Of a stretch of 64,000 nucleotides of DNA, positions 24,534 to 33,713 are shown in pieces. The translations under genes and the position numbers were made by a program. Source of the stretch: Bradyrhizobium aeschynomenes (GTDB taxonomy: Bacteria; Pseudomonadota; Alphaproteobacteria; Rhizobiales; Xanthobacteraceae); contig NZ_JABFDM010000013.1 of NCBI RefSeq assembly GCF_013178945.1, forward strand, positions 65,724 to 129,723, in the 5' to 3' direction. The notes under the pieces were generated by a model. The model did not search any database, had not been told where the DNA came from, and saw only the letters and a list, made by a program, of their open reading frames with translations. The number at the start of each line of letters is the position of its first letter. The first letter of the stretch is position 1.

Positions 24534-26042
24534 TCAATAGTCGTGGTTCTGCTGCACCATGCCGTCATGGGCGAGATCGCCGAACCGGGTGACCGAGGCG
24601 TCGAAGTGCAATTCGACCGTGCCGGTCGGGCCGTGGCGCTGCTTGCCGATGATGACTTCGGCCTTGCCGAGCGCCAGATCCATCTCCATCTGCCATTTCT
24701 GGTGCTCCTCGGTGCCGGGGCGCGGCTCCTTGGCGGCCAGATAGTACTCGCCACGGTACACGAACAGCACGACGTCGGCGTCCTGCTCGATCGAGCCGGA
24801 TTCACGCAGGTCCGACAGTTGCGGCCGCTTGTCCTCGCGGTTTTCGACCTGACGCGACAGCTGCGACAGCGCGATGATGGGAACGCTGAGCTCCTTGGCC
24901 AGCGCCTTCAGGCTGGTGGTGATCTCGGTAATTTCCTGCACGCGGTTGTCGTTGCCGCGCTTGCCCGAGCCCGACAGCAGCTGGATGTAGTCGATCACCA
25001 GCAGGTCGAGGCCCTTCTGGCGCTTCAGCCGGCGGGCGCGGGCCATCACCTGCGCGATCGAGATGCCGCCGGTTTCGTCGACATAAAACGGCAGCGACTG
25101 CAGCTCGATCGAGCATTCGCGCAGCTTCTCGAAATCGGCCTCGGTGATGCCGCCACGGCGGATGTGGCTGGAGGGAATGCCAGAGCGCTCTGCGATGATA
25201 CGGGTGGCGAGCTGCTCGCCGCTCATTTCGCACGAGAAGAATCCGACCACGCCGCCCTGCGCGGCCCGATAGGTGCCGTCGGGCTGCAGTTCCGGAACAT
25301 AAGCCTGGGCGACGTTGTAGGCGATGTTGGTGGCGAGCGAGGTCTTGCCCATGCCGGGACGGCCGGCGAGGATGATCAAGTCCGAATGCTGCAGGCCGCC
25401 CATCTTGGCGTCGAGATCGCGCAGGCCCGTGGAGATGCCCGACAGCTTGCCGTCGCGCTGGAACGCCTTGGCGGCCATGTCGAGCGCGGTCGTCAGCGCC
25501 TGCGAGAATTTCTGGAAGCCGCCGTCGTAGCGGCCGGACTCGGCGAGCTCGTACAGCCGGCGCTCGGCATCCTCGATCTGGTTGCGCGGCGCGAAGTCGA
25601 CCGGCGCGTCATAGGCGACGTTGACCATGTCCTCGCCGATGCCGATCAGGTCACGGCGCAACGACAGGTCGTAGATGGTGCGGCCATAGTCCTGAGCGTT
25701 GATGATCGTGGTCGCCTCGGCCGCGAGCCGCGCCAGGTATTGCCCGACGGTCATGCCGCCAAGATCGACGTCAGCCGGCAGGAACGTCTTCAAGGTCACG
25801 GGCGTCGCGACCTTGCCCATCCGGATCAGGCTGCCGGTGGTTTCGAAAATGGTCTGATGCAGCGGTTCGAAGAAATGCTTCGGCTCGAGGAAGTCGGAGA
25901 CACGATAGAATGCGTCGTTGTTGACCAGGATGGCGCCGAGCAGACCCTGCTCCGCCTCGATGTTGTGAGGCGCGCTGCGATAGGCCGGCGTGGCGGCGTC
26001 CGTAGGAGCCAGCTTGAGAACGTTCGAATCGGTCAATGCCAT
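24534..26042 (-). CDS. dnaB: Replicative DNA helicase
   Basis: The product has 502 residues. The N-terminal DnaG-interacting domain begins PHNIEAEQGLLGAIL, the linker is followed by the RecA-like motor with Walker A AGRPGMGKTS at 226-235 and Walker B LLVIDYIQ at 347-354, and SQLSRQVENR (H4/arginine region) follows. It unwinds DNA at the replication fork as a hexamer. The ATG at 26042 gives the usual family length; an upstream GTG at 26126 is possible but adds a non-conserved stretch. No intein is present at the P-loop, a site where DnaB inteins are common. Confidence 0.97.
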   Translation of the reverse strand: MALTDSNVLKLAPTDAATPAYRSAPHNIEAEQGLLGAILVNNDAFYRVSDFLEPKHFFEPLHQTIFETTGSLIRMGKVATPVTLKTFLPADVDLGGMTVGQYLARLAAEATTIINAQDYGRTIYDLSLRRDLIGIGEDMVNVAYDAPVDFAPRNQIEDAERRLYELAESGRYDGGFQKFSQALTTALDMAAKAFQRDGKLSGISTGLRDLDAKMGGLQHSDLIILAGRPGMGKTSLATNIAYNVAQAYVPELQPDGTYRAAQGGVVGFFSCEMSGEQLATRIIAERSGIPSSHIRRGGITEADFEKLRECSIELQSLPFYVDETGGISIAQVMARARRLKRQKGLDLLVIDYIQLLSGSGKRGNDNRVQEITEITTSLKALAKELSVPIIALSQLSRQVENREDKRPQLSDLRESGSIEQDADVVLFVYRGEYYLAAKEPRPGTEEHQKWQMEMDLALGKAEVIIGKQRHGPTGTVELHFDASVTRFGDLAHDGMVQQNHDY

Positions 26043-26350
26043 GGATGCGTGTTTAGCAGCTTTGAAGGGGAGGGGATAAAGCGCCAGTCGCTGCCTAAGC
26101 GGAAGCGAAAGCTGAGCGCTATTCACCGTCCGGTAAATCTGGTGGATGAATCCGGACTCGCCAGATGCCGTGCTTGACGGGATCAGGGAGACTCGCGGCC
26201 GCTCGCGGTGGAACGGAACCCCGGTTCAATCATGGGGCGAGAGCCGCCGCGCAACCGCTAGTCTCGGTGCGAGCGAGACTGGGGGAGACGGGAGAAGAAG
26301 CCGGCAGCGGTCAGCCCGCGCAGGTGCGGCCTTCCGGGGGGTGCGTGGCG

Positions 26351-26473
26351 TCAGACCAGCAGCAGATAGAGCAGCGCGATGAGGGATGCGCCCACGCCGG
26401 CGGCAATCAGCGCGTAGTCGGTGCTGAAGTCGGTCTTGGGTTCCAACATGGCTTGCGTGGGGCTCTGGGACAT
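26351..26473 (-). CDS. Very small predicted membrane protein (40 aa)
   Basis: A 40-codon ATG frame encodes a polar N-terminus (MSQSPTQAMLEPKTDFSTDY) and one C-terminal membrane helix (ALIAAGVGASLIALLYLLLV) ending directly at the stop. The hydrophobic tail is too regular to be random, and codon third positions are GC-rich. There is no clear Shine-Dalgarno. It stands alone between dnaB and the methyltransferase gene in a 630-base gap. The layout resembles tail-anchored small proteins and the helix of Flp-type pilins, but no processing site is evident. Function unknown. Confidence 0.5.
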   Translation of the reverse strand: MSQSPTQAMLEPKTDFSTDYALIAAGVGASLIALLYLLLV

Positions 26474-26677
26474 GCCGGAACATTACGGCCGCATATTCAC
26501 GGGGTCTGTGAGCCAGTTCACAGATCGAACGATTTGTTCGAAAGTTTGAGACGGATCGCTGCGATCTCGCTTTTGGCGTGCGCCTCATCGGATGAGCATC
26601 TCGAAATTGAAGTTGGGGCCGCAAGAGAGTTGAGCGGAGGCTTTCGATGGCTCGTCAATGATCGCAGCTCGCGCTCA

Positions 26678-27928
26678 CTACTCTCCTGCCATCCGCAGTG
26701 CCGGACGGGTGCTGCGCTCGAGCGTGCGCAGCCGGGCCTCCTCGTGAGGGATGTAGTCGCGCGTCATGGGCACCACGCCCTGGCGCCTGGTCAGCTGGAT
26801 CTGGAAGTTCATCATGTTCTGCTTGCGGAATGCCATCTCCGCACAAGCCAGGTAGAACTCCCACATCCGCGCAAAGCGCTCGTCATAGAGCTGCACGGCC
26901 TCCTCGCGGCGGGCCAGGAAGCGCTCGCGCCAGGCTTTCAGCGTCTGCGCGTAGTGCAGCCGCAGGACCTCGATGTCGCAGACCAGGAGGCCGGCGCGCT
27001 CGATGGCCGGCAGCACCTCGGAGAGGGCCGGGATGTAGCCGCCGGGGAAAATGTATTTGGCGATCCACGGATTGGTGGCGTCCGGCCCCTCGGAGCGTCC
27101 GATCGAATGCAGCACCATGATGCCGTCCTCGTCGAGCAGCTCGGCGCAACGGCGGAAGAAGGTGTCGTAGAAGGCGACGCCGACATGCTCGAACATGCCG
27201 ACCGAGACGATGCGGTCGAACGTGCCGGGCACGTCGCGGTAGTCCTGGAGCAGAAAGCGCGCGGAGGCGGAGAGGTGCCGTTCCGCGGCGCGGGCCCTGG
27301 CGACTTGCAACTGCTCGGTCGACAGCGTCACGCCGGTGATGTCGGCGCCGAGAATCTCCGCCAGATACAGGCCGAGACCACCCCAGCCGCAGCCGATGTC
27401 GAGCACGCGGTCGTTGCGGCCGATCATGAGCTTGGCGGCGATATGGCGCTTCTTGGCGAGCTGGGCGTCATCGAGCGTCGCGTCCGCACGCTCGAAATAG
27501 GCGCAGGAATATTGCCGGTCGGCGTCGAGGAACAGCGCGTAGAGCCGGCCGTCGAGATCATAGTGGTGGGCGACGTTGTGGCGCGCGCGTTGTTGGATGT
27601 TGAGCTGACGCAGCAGTCTGATCCCATAGCGCAGCCACCATTGCATCTTCGCCCATCGCGGCACCATTGCCGGCTGATCCATCACCACCGCGAGCAGGTC
27701 GGCAATCGAGCCTTGCTGGATGACCAAGGAGCCATCCATGTAGATTTCGCCGAGCGCGAGCTCTGGGTTGGTCAGGATCCGGCGCTCTGCCGCACGGGTG
27801 AGGAACCTGGCAGCGACGGGCGCGCCCGTGCCATCGCCGCAGCGGAATGTCGCACCGTCAGCGGTCGTGAAGCTGATCGAGCCGCGGCAGATGAAACGAC
27901 TGAGGAGACGTCGCAACAAACGGTCCAT
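26678..27928 (-). CDS. Cyclopropane-fatty-acyl-phospholipid synthase family methyltransferase
   Basis: The product has 416 residues. The N-terminal lipid-binding region is followed by the family hallmark NVAHHYDLD at 118-126, the SAM-binding VLDIGCGWGG at 175-184, and GITLS-like TGVTLSTEQ, then the VSVGMFEHVG and YIFPGGYIPA blocks. CFA synthases add methylene from SAM to cis double bonds of membrane phospholipids; some relatives only methylate. The ATG at 27928 is chosen over upstream codons that read as non-conserved sequence. It is divergent from the c-heme-motif gene, 413 bases away. Confidence 0.92.
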   Translation of the reverse strand: MDRLLRRLLSRFICRGSISFTTADGATFRCGDGTGAPVAARFLTRAAERRILTNPELALGEIYMDGSLVIQQGSIADLLAVVMDQPAMVPRWAKMQWWLRYGIRLLRQLNIQQRARHNVAHHYDLDGRLYALFLDADRQYSCAYFERADATLDDAQLAKKRHIAAKLMIGRNDRVLDIGCGWGGLGLYLAEILGADITGVTLSTEQLQVARARAAERHLSASARFLLQDYRDVPGTFDRIVSVGMFEHVGVAFYDTFFRRCAELLDEDGIMVLHSIGRSEGPDATNPWIAKYIFPGGYIPALSEVLPAIERAGLLVCDIEVLRLHYAQTLKAWRERFLARREEAVQLYDERFARMWEFYLACAEMAFRKQNMMNFQIQLTRRQGVVPMTRDYIPHEEARLRTLERSTRPALRMAGE

Positions 27929-28341
27929 CCACACCACCCAACGAGTTATCCCCGTGAGATGCCGATCTTTCCCGCTGTTGCACACGACGCATGTCGCCCC
28001 GTTTGGTTCCCATGTCCTCTCAATCTATGTTAGTCGTTGGGCATAGGTGGTGCCCCTCGGGTGAACACAAAGCGGTTATTTCAAATGAGATTGAGCGATG
28101 GACATCTCCGCGCAGCAGGATCTGTGCGCTTTCATTCCCTCGCCAATTCGCTAAAAAGGCGCCCGCCGGTTGCAAGACCGGCAGCCGGAATATGAGAGCC
28201 GGCAGTGGGCTCATGGGTCTGCCGTCGCGGGCGAAGCGGCCGCGGTTGTCGGTCGTTGCGTCCGGGCGGTGAAGAGGAGCATGGCGGCGGTATCGGGCAG
28301 AGACCGCGTCGTGAGGGCGAAACGATAGCTGGAGAATGAGG
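27929..28341. other. Divergent intergenic region
   Basis: No gene can be supported in these 413 bases. They must carry the promoter of the methyltransferase (minus) and of the secreted c-heme-motif protein (plus). I see no convincing sigma-70 pair or palindrome. Confidence 0.4.
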
Positions 28342-29139
28342 ATGGTGGGCCGAGCGCTCAATTTGGCGGCGGCGGTGGCCGTGTTCTGCATGATGCTCGC
28401 GAATGGGGCCGCGGCGCAGGAAAATCTGGATGCAGGCAAGACGCCTTCTCAGCTCTACAACGGCACCTGCGTGGTCTGTCACAAATCTCCGCGCGGCCTC
28501 GCCAAGAACACGTCGGCGAGCTCGCTGCCGGGGTTCTTGCGGCAACATTACACGACCAGTCCCGAGATGGCCGGCGTGCTCGCCAACTACCTGATCTCGA
28601 ACGGCGCGGCCGATGCGCGCTACATGGGACACTCGGGCAAGGACGGTAAGGAGACGCGGTCCGAGCGCCGCGCCCGGTCGGCCGTCACCGAGCCTTCCGA
28701 GGCGAAGCCTGCCGCCGAAGCGGACGGCCAGGCCGAGCCACGCCGCCGCTCGCGCCACCATTCGAAGCGTTCGGACCCATCGGCGCCGGCCGAGCCGAAG
28801 CCCGAGGCCGGAGCGGACGGCAGGGATCCGGTCGCCGGGCCCGCCGATGGCGAGGGCAGCGCGCCGGGCAAGAAGGGCAAAGTCGGCAAGCGCAAGAAGC
28901 CGGCCCAGGAGGGAGCCGCTGCGGATGAGATGCGCGGCGAATCCACCGGGGCCACCCGGCCGTCGCCGGCGCGCGACGACAGTGACGCCCGCGCCGAGCC
29001 GCCGAAGGTGGAAACACCGAAGTCGAGCGACGCCGCGCCGTCGCTGCGCGCCGACCCGGTGCCGCCGGTGACGCCGGCCCCGGCGACGACGCAGTCGGTG
29101 CCGTCGGATCCCTCGGTGCCGTCGTCGCCATCGCGATGA
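28342..29139 (+). CDS. Secreted protein with one c-type heme motif and a long charged tail
   Basis: The product has 265 residues. A signal peptide (about 1-25, ending AAA) precedes a small cytochrome-c-like domain with a single CVVCH heme attachment site at 43-47 and a possible axial Met in SPEMAG around residue 76. From about residue 95 onward the protein is low-complexity: Pro, Ala, Glu, Lys and Arg with KKGKVGKRKKP, certainly disordered. The ATG at 28342 has GGAG seven bases upstream, better than ATG 28336. The gene ends at a hairpin terminator shared with rplI. The electron-transfer partner is unknown. Confidence 0.82.
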   Translation: MVGRALNLAAAVAVFCMMLANGAAAQENLDAGKTPSQLYNGTCVVCHKSPRGLAKNTSASSLPGFLRQHYTTSPEMAGVLANYLISNGAADARYMGHSGKDGKETRSERRARSAVTEPSEAKPAAEADGQAEPRRRSRHHSKRSDPSAPAEPKPEAGADGRDPVAGPADGEGSAPGKKGKVGKRKKPAQEGAAADEMRGESTGATRPSPARDDSDARAEPPKVETPKSSDAAPSLRADPVPPVTPAPATTQSVPSDPSVPSSPSR

Positions 29140-29145
29140 GGCGAC

Positions 29146-29177
29146 TAAAAAGCCCGGCTCGCTGAGCCGGGCTTTTC
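29146..29177. terminator. Bidirectional rho-independent terminator
   Basis: A perfect 10-base stem AGCCCGGCTC / GAGCCGGGCT (29151-29160 and 29164-29173) with a GCT loop is flanked by A-rich sequence on the left and TTTT on the right. It can stop the plus-strand heme-motif gene and the minus-strand rplI operon, whose stop lies at 29200. Confidence 0.92.
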
Positions 29178-29199
29178 TGCAAGCGGCGCTGGAGGGCGC

Positions 29200-29793
29200 T
29201 TATTGCTCGGCGGTCTCGCCGGCAGTGCCCTCGTCCTGGGCCTCCGGATCGAAGAACTCGCCGGCGGCGGCGATGGCCTCGGCGGCGGCGTCGCGGTCCT
29301 CCTGGCGGGTCGAGATGTCCTCGCCGCGCTTGATGCGCTCGGCCTCGTCGGCGCTGCGGGCCACCGTCACGGTCACCGAGGTCTCGACCTCCGGGTGGAT
29401 CGCGATGGTGATCTTCTGCTGGCCGATGGTCTTGATCGGCGCATCGAGCCAGACCTGCGGGCGGCTGACGGTGATGCCGTCGGCGGCGAGCGCTACGACG
29501 ATGTCACGAACCGAGACCGAGCCGAACAGCTGGCCGGATTCGGAGGCCTGGCGGATGATGACGATGTCGCGGCCGTCGATCTTCTCGGCGACCTTGGACG
29601 CCTCGCCCTTGGCCTTGATGTTGTTGGCCTCGAGCTCGGCCTTCATGCCCTCATACTTGGCCTTGTTCTCGGCGGTCGCGCGCAGCGCCTTCTTGCGCTT
29701 GAGCAGGAAGTTGCGGGCGAACCCGTCCTTGACCTTCACGATCTCGCCCATCTGGCCGAGCTTGGCGACGCGTTCCAGCAGAATGACTTCCAT
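29200..29793 (-). CDS. rplI: 50S ribosomal protein L9
   Basis: The product has 197 residues. The N-terminal domain starts [16 protein letters not shown] and is followed by the long connecting helix and the C-terminal rRNA-binding domain ([11 protein letters not shown]). The last 45 residues are an acidic Glu/Ala extension absent from the 149-residue E. coli protein but common in alphaproteobacteria. AAGGAG stands eight bases before the ATG. It is the last gene of the rpsF-rpsR-DUF2232-rplI operon. Confidence 0.98.
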   Translation of the reverse strand: MEVILLERVAKLGQMGEIVKVKDGFARNFLLKRKKALRATAENKAKYEGMKAELEANNIKAKGEASKVAEKIDGRDIVIIRQASESGQLFGSVSVRDIVVALAADGITVSRPQVWLDAPIKTIGQQKITIAIHPEVETSVTVTVARSADEAERIKRGEDISTRQEDRDAAAEAIAAAGEFFDPEAQDEGTAGETAEQ

Positions 29794-29842
29794 CGATGTT
29801 CTCCTTGAGATGTTCGGAAGCGGTTGGTGTGAGGTTGAAGGT

Positions 29843-30799
29843 CTACGGCACCGGCAACGGCGGCGGTTGCCGCGGGCCGAAGCGGTGGCGGAGGTCGAAG
29901 GCGGCGTCGGCGAGGCCGAGGACGACCATCGCCAGCACCGGCCAGATGAACAGCACGATGACGACGTAGATCGAGCCCAGCCACAACGCGCGGCTGCGCA
30001 GCGCCAGCGTGAGCGTATGCAGCACGGCGAAGCCGGTCAGCGCGTAGGCCATCAGCAGCGCCGCCGCGATGATGACGGCCATCAAAGCAGGAAGACCGCT
30101 GCTAAAGGCGAAGCCGATGGCGACCAGCAGCGCCACCAGCGTCATCGGCGGCAGCGCGGTGGCTCGCAGGTCCGGCCAGGGCCGCCGCAGCCGACCGGAG
30201 GTCGCGGAAATCTTGCCGGCGAGCCACAAATTGAGGCTCAGCGTCAGAGTCGCGAACATCGCCGCCCCTCCAGGCGCGATTCGGATGAGCGCGTCGATCC
30301 ACCGGTCAGCGTCCGGAGGCAACGGAGAGTCGGCGGCGTTCAAGATCCGGGCGAGCGCGCGGCGCAGGGTGCCGGTAATCGTGTCGGCATCGGTGCCGAG
30401 CGTCAGCAGGGCGGCCAGTGTCGTGAGCGCCGCCAGGGCGGAGATCCACAGCAGGATGCGACCGATCGGATACCATTCGATTGCACCCGGCGCGTCGGGC
30501 GAGGTCGCCTCAGCAGGACGGCCGAGCATCACGAGGTGCCCGAGCCACCAGGCGGGCAGTGCCACGGCCACGACGAAGGCGATGCAGTAGGGGAAGCTGA
30601 CGAGGAGGCCGAGCCCGATCGCCGCAGCGATGCCGCCGATGCTGGCGTAAAGCGGGCCCCAGGCGATGGCGGTCACCATCAGCGGCAGCGGCGCCAGATA
30701 GAACAGGGCAAGCGAGATCAGGACGCCCGAGACGATCGAGGCGAACATGACGGCGGCGGCGGCGCCTGCCGCGAGCGCGATGAGAATCGGTGCGATCAT
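29843..30799 (-). CDS. DUF2232 integral membrane protein
   Basis: The product has 318 residues and about eight membrane helices, starting [19 protein letters not shown], with the C-terminus Pro-rich. It matches the DUF2232 family, whose gene often sits between rpsR and rplI in alphaproteobacteria. No activity is known; an ECF-transporter-like substrate-binding role has been discussed for similar folds, but nothing here proves it. The upstream part of the open frame is polar and non-conserved, so the ATG at 30799 (GGGA six bases upstream) is taken as the start. Confidence 0.88.
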   Translation of the reverse strand: MIAPILIALAAGAAAAVMFASIVSGVLISLALFYLAPLPLMVTAIAWGPLYASIGGIAAAIGLGLLVSFPYCIAFVVAVALPAWWLGHLVMLGRPAEATSPDAPGAIEWYPIGRILLWISALAALTTLAALLTLGTDADTITGTLRRALARILNAADSPLPPDADRWIDALIRIAPGGAAMFATLTLSLNLWLAGKISATSGRLRRPWPDLRATALPPMTLVALLVAIGFAFSSGLPALMAVIIAAALLMAYALTGFAVLHTLTLALRSRALWLGSIYVVIVLFIWPVLAMVVLGLADAAFDLRHRFGPRQPPPLPVP

Positions 30800-30931
30800 C
30801 AGCTGTCCCGCTCCCTTCGAGCGGTTAGAGGCCTCGAGGCCCCAACCATCGGCAACCGGACGACCCGGAAGCCTTATGAGAATTCCAGTCAAGAGAACCG
30901 GCGGCGCGAGGCCGCCGGTTTGACGCTGAAA

Positions 30932-31171
30932 TCAGCGAATGACGTAGGGCAGCAGGCCGAGGAAGCGGGCGCGCTTGATGGCACGGGCCAGCTCGCGCTG
31001 CTTCTTGGCGGACACCGCCGTGATGCGGCTCGGCACGATCTTGCCGCGCTCGGACACGTAGCGCATCAGCAGCTTGGAGTCCTTGTAGTCGATCTTCGGC
31101 GCATTCGGACCCGTGAACGGGCAGGTCTTGCGGCGGCGGAAGAACGGGCGACGTGCGGGGGCTTCAGCCAT
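30932..31171 (-). CDS. rpsR: 30S ribosomal protein S18
   Basis: The product has 79 residues with the S18 core: [15 protein letters not shown], then [19 protein letters not shown] and the end [14 protein letters not shown]. It binds S6 and the 16S central domain. It starts five bases after the rpsF stop and is translationally close to it. Confidence 0.98.
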   Translation of the reverse strand: MAEAPARRPFFRRRKTCPFTGPNAPKIDYKDSKLLMRYVSERGKIVPSRITAVSAKKQRELARAIKRARFLGLLPYVIR

Positions 31172-31176
31172 TGATC

Positions 31177-31638
31177 TTACTCCTCGTCCGCAGTTTCTTC
31201 GTCACGGGGCCGGCGCGGGCCTCGATCACCACGGTCACCGCGATCGCCACGGAAGCCGCCGCCATCGCGCTCACCACGGAAGCCACCGCCGCGGTCATCG
31301 CGCTCACGATCGCGATCGGCTTTGCGCATCATGGCCGAGGGGCCTTCCTCAAGCTCGTCGACGCGGACGCTGAGGTAACGGATGACGTCCTCGCTGATCC
31401 GCTCCTGACGCTCGATCTCGGCGATCGCCGCGGACGGCGCCTCGATATTGAGCAGCACGAAGTGCGCCTTGCGGTTCTTGTTCATGCGGTAGGTGAGGGA
31501 GCGAACGCCCCAATTCTCGGTCTTCGTGACCTTACCGCCGAGACCCTCGACGATACCGGTCATCTGAGCCGTCAGTTCTTCCACCTGCTGGGTGCTCGCG
31601 TCCTGACGCGCGAGGAAAACATGCTCGTAAAGCGGCAT
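31177..31638 (-). CDS. rpsF: 30S ribosomal protein S6 with an Arg/Gly/Asp-repeat tail
   Basis: The product has 153 residues. Residues 1-100 are a standard S6 ([13 protein letters not shown] at the start, [16 protein letters not shown] in the middle). Residues 105-153 form a low-complexity tail in which RGGGF/RGE and RGD units repeat (for example [17 protein letters not shown]). S6 tails vary; E. coli adds Glu by RimK, but this RGG-like tail is different and may bind RNA. AAGGA precedes the ATG at 31638 by five bases. First gene of its operon, divergent from fabD. Confidence 0.97.
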   Translation of the reverse strand: MPLYEHVFLARQDASTQQVEELTAQMTGIVEGLGGKVTKTENWGVRSLTYRMNKNRKAHFVLLNIEAPSAAIAEIERQERISEDVIRYLSVRVDELEEGPSAMMRKADRDRERDDRGGGFRGERDGGGFRGDRGDRGDRGPRRPRDEETADEE

Positions 31639-31982
31639 GGCTGTCCTTTCCAAGTTGGCGCAGATCCCGGCGTCAAGCCCTTCGAGCCCTTGTGGAAAGG
31701 ACTCGCAGACGTCAGCTCAGAAGGCGGAAACACGGGACGACGGGCCGACTGGCCCTGCCACATCAAAGTCGCCTGGAATAGCAGGTGAAACTTGCTGGGA
31801 CCGTCCGTTCAGCTCCCGGCTCGGGATCCACGGATGGCGGGCCTTATACCGATTTTCGGCGTCAAGGCAAGGGAAAGTGGTCGAATTGCGCCCGTCACGC
31901 GCTTGACATGACAGCCGTTGCCAGTGTCTTTCCGGCCAAAGTTACTCAATTCCAGGGATTTTGGAACGTTCAGGGGGCGGCC
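31639..31982. other. Divergent promoter region of rpsF and fabD
   Basis: These 344 bases separate two divergent housekeeping operons. On the plus strand a TTGACA at 31903-31908 is followed 17 bases later by GTCTTT (31926-31931), a weak candidate fabD promoter. I see no gene in it. Confidence 0.4.
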
Positions 31983-32942
31983 ATGACGGCAGCATTCACT
32001 TTTCCGGGGCAGGGGTCCCAGGCCGTCGGCATGGGCAAGGCGCTCGCGGACGCATTTCCGGCGGCCCGCGCCGTGTTCGACGAGGTCGATGCTTCCCTCG
32101 GCGAGAAGCTGACCGCCATCATCTGGGATGGTCCGGCCGAAACCCTGCAACTGACCGAGAATGCCCAGCCCGCCCTGATGGCGGTGTCGATGGCGACCTT
32201 GCGGGTGCTGGAGACGGAGGCGGGGTTCTCGGTCGGCCGAGACGCGGCGTTCGTCGCCGGCCATTCTCTCGGCGAATATTCGGCGCTTGCGGCTGCCGGG
32301 AGCCTGACGATTGCCGATACCGCCCGCCTGCTGCGCACCCGCGGCCTTGCCATGCAGAAGGCCGTCCCGGTCGGCGTCGGCGCGATGGCGGCGCTGCTCG
32401 GCATGGATTACGAGGCTGCGGTCGCCGTGGCCGAAGAGGCGGCCCAGGGTGAGGTCTGCCAGGCCGCGAACGACAATGGCGGTGGCCAGGTGGTCGTCTC
32501 CGGCAACAAGGCTGCCGTGGACCGCGCCGTCGAGATTGCACGTGCCAAGGGTGCCAAGCGCGCCATGCTGCTGCCGGTGTCTGCGCCGTTCCACTGCCAG
32601 CTGATGCAACCGGCCGCCGATGTGATGGCCGAGGCGCTGTCGAAGGTGACGATCAAGGCGCCGGCCGCGCCGGTCGTGTCCAATGTTCTGGCCGCGCCGA
32701 TCAGCGATCCCGACGAGATTCGCCGTCGTCTGGTCGAGCAGGTCACGGGGACCGTGCGGTGGCGCGAATCGATCGCCTATATGGCGGGCCAGGGCGTGAC
32801 GCGATTCTTCGAGATCGGTGCCGGCAAGGTGCTGAGCGGCCTGGTCAAGCGGATCGCGGAGGGCGCAGTGGGCGTCGCCGTCGGCGGGCCGGCGGACATC
32901 GCGGCCGCCAAGGATGCGCTGGCTGCAGCCAAAACGTCGTAG
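31983..32942 (+). CDS. fabD: Malonyl-CoA-ACP transacylase
   Basis: The product has 319 residues. It loads malonyl groups onto acyl carrier protein for fatty acid synthesis. It starts TAAFTFPGQGSQAVGMG, has the nucleophile Ser95 in GHSLGE, and the catalytic His204 in APFHCQLM. The ATG at 31983 is chosen because the upstream open codons contain promoter-like sequence and no conserved residues. It is followed 33 bases later by fabG. Confidence 0.97.
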   Translation: MTAAFTFPGQGSQAVGMGKALADAFPAARAVFDEVDASLGEKLTAIIWDGPAETLQLTENAQPALMAVSMATLRVLETEAGFSVGRDAAFVAGHSLGEYSALAAAGSLTIADTARLLRTRGLAMQKAVPVGVGAMAALLGMDYEAAVAVAEEAAQGEVCQAANDNGGGQVVVSGNKAAVDRAVEIARAKGAKRAMLLPVSAPFHCQLMQPAADVMAEALSKVTIKAPAAPVVSNVLAAPISDPDEIRRRLVEQVTGTVRWRESIAYMAGQGVTRFFEIGAGKVLSGLVKRIAEGAVGVAVGGPADIAAAKDALAAAKTS

Positions 32943-32975
32943 AGCGTCGCGTAAGGCGGCATTGAGGAGAGTTGG

Positions 32976-33713
32976 ATGTTCGATCTGAGTGGCAGGACCG
33001 CGCTGGTCACCGGCGCGACCGGCGGCATCGGCAATGCGATCGCGAAGGCATTGCATGCCCAGGGGGCGACCGTTGCCGTGTCCGGCACGCGCCGCGAGGT
33101 GCTGGAGACCTTGGCGGGCGAGTTGGGCAACCGCGTGCATGTGCTGCCTTGCAACCTGTCGGATGCCGCCGAGGTCGAGGCGCTGGTCCCGGCTGCAGAG
33201 CAGGCCATGGGGCAGGTCGACATCCTCGTCGCCAACGCCGGCATCACCCGGGACAACCTGTTCGTGCAGCTGCGCGACGAGGACTGGGACGAGGTGATCA
33301 AGGTCAACCTCACCGCCACCTTCCGCCTGTCGCGCGCCGCCACCAAGCTGATGATGCGCAAGCGCTTCGGCCGCATCATCGCGATCACCTCGATCGTCGG
33401 CGTCACCGGCAATCCGGGGCAGGGCAATTACACCGCGTCCAAGGCCGGGATCATCGGCATGATCAAGACGCTCGGCGCCGAATACGCCAAGCGCGGCGTC
33501 ACCGCCAACTGCATCGCACCCGGCTTCATCAAGACGCCGATGACGGATGCGCTCAACGAGAAGCAGCGCGAGAGCATCCTGGCCAAGGTGCCGGCGGCGC
33601 GCCTGGGCACGCCCGAGGATATTGCTGCAGCTGCGGTGTACCTCGCTTCCAACGAGGCCGCCTATGTCACGGGTCAGACCATCCACGTCAACGGCGGCAT
33701 GGCCATGATCTAG
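32976..33713 (+). CDS. fabG: 3-oxoacyl-ACP reductase
   Basis: The product has 245 residues. The NADPH loop TGATGGIG is at 12-19, catalytic Ser139, Tyr152 and Lys156 (NYTASK), and the terminal GQTIHVNGGMAM is standard. It reduces beta-ketoacyl-ACP in the elongation cycle. GAGGAG lies upstream of the ATG. Its neighbours fabD, acpP and fabF confirm the FabG assignment among many SDR paralogues. Confidence 0.97.
   Translation: MFDLSGRTALVTGATGGIGNAIAKALHAQGATVAVSGTRREVLETLAGELGNRVHVLPCNLSDAAEVEALVPAAEQAMGQVDILVANAGITRDNLFVQLRDEDWDEVIKVNLTATFRLSRAATKLMMRKRFGRIIAITSIVGVTGNPGQGNYTASKAGIIGMIKTLGAEYAKRGVTANCIAPGFIKTPMTDALNEKQRESILAKVPAARLGTPEDIAAAAVYLASNEAAYVTGQTIHVNGGMAMI

Noticed and set aside
24534-26042. 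An intein in dnaB
   Set aside because: The P-loop and following motor motifs are contiguous, and the length of 502 residues is normal.
22902-26177. A plus-strand open frame of about 1090 residues antisense to alr and dnaB
   Set aside because: The minus strand carries intact alr and dnaB with all catalytic motifs; the antisense frame has no recognisable feature.
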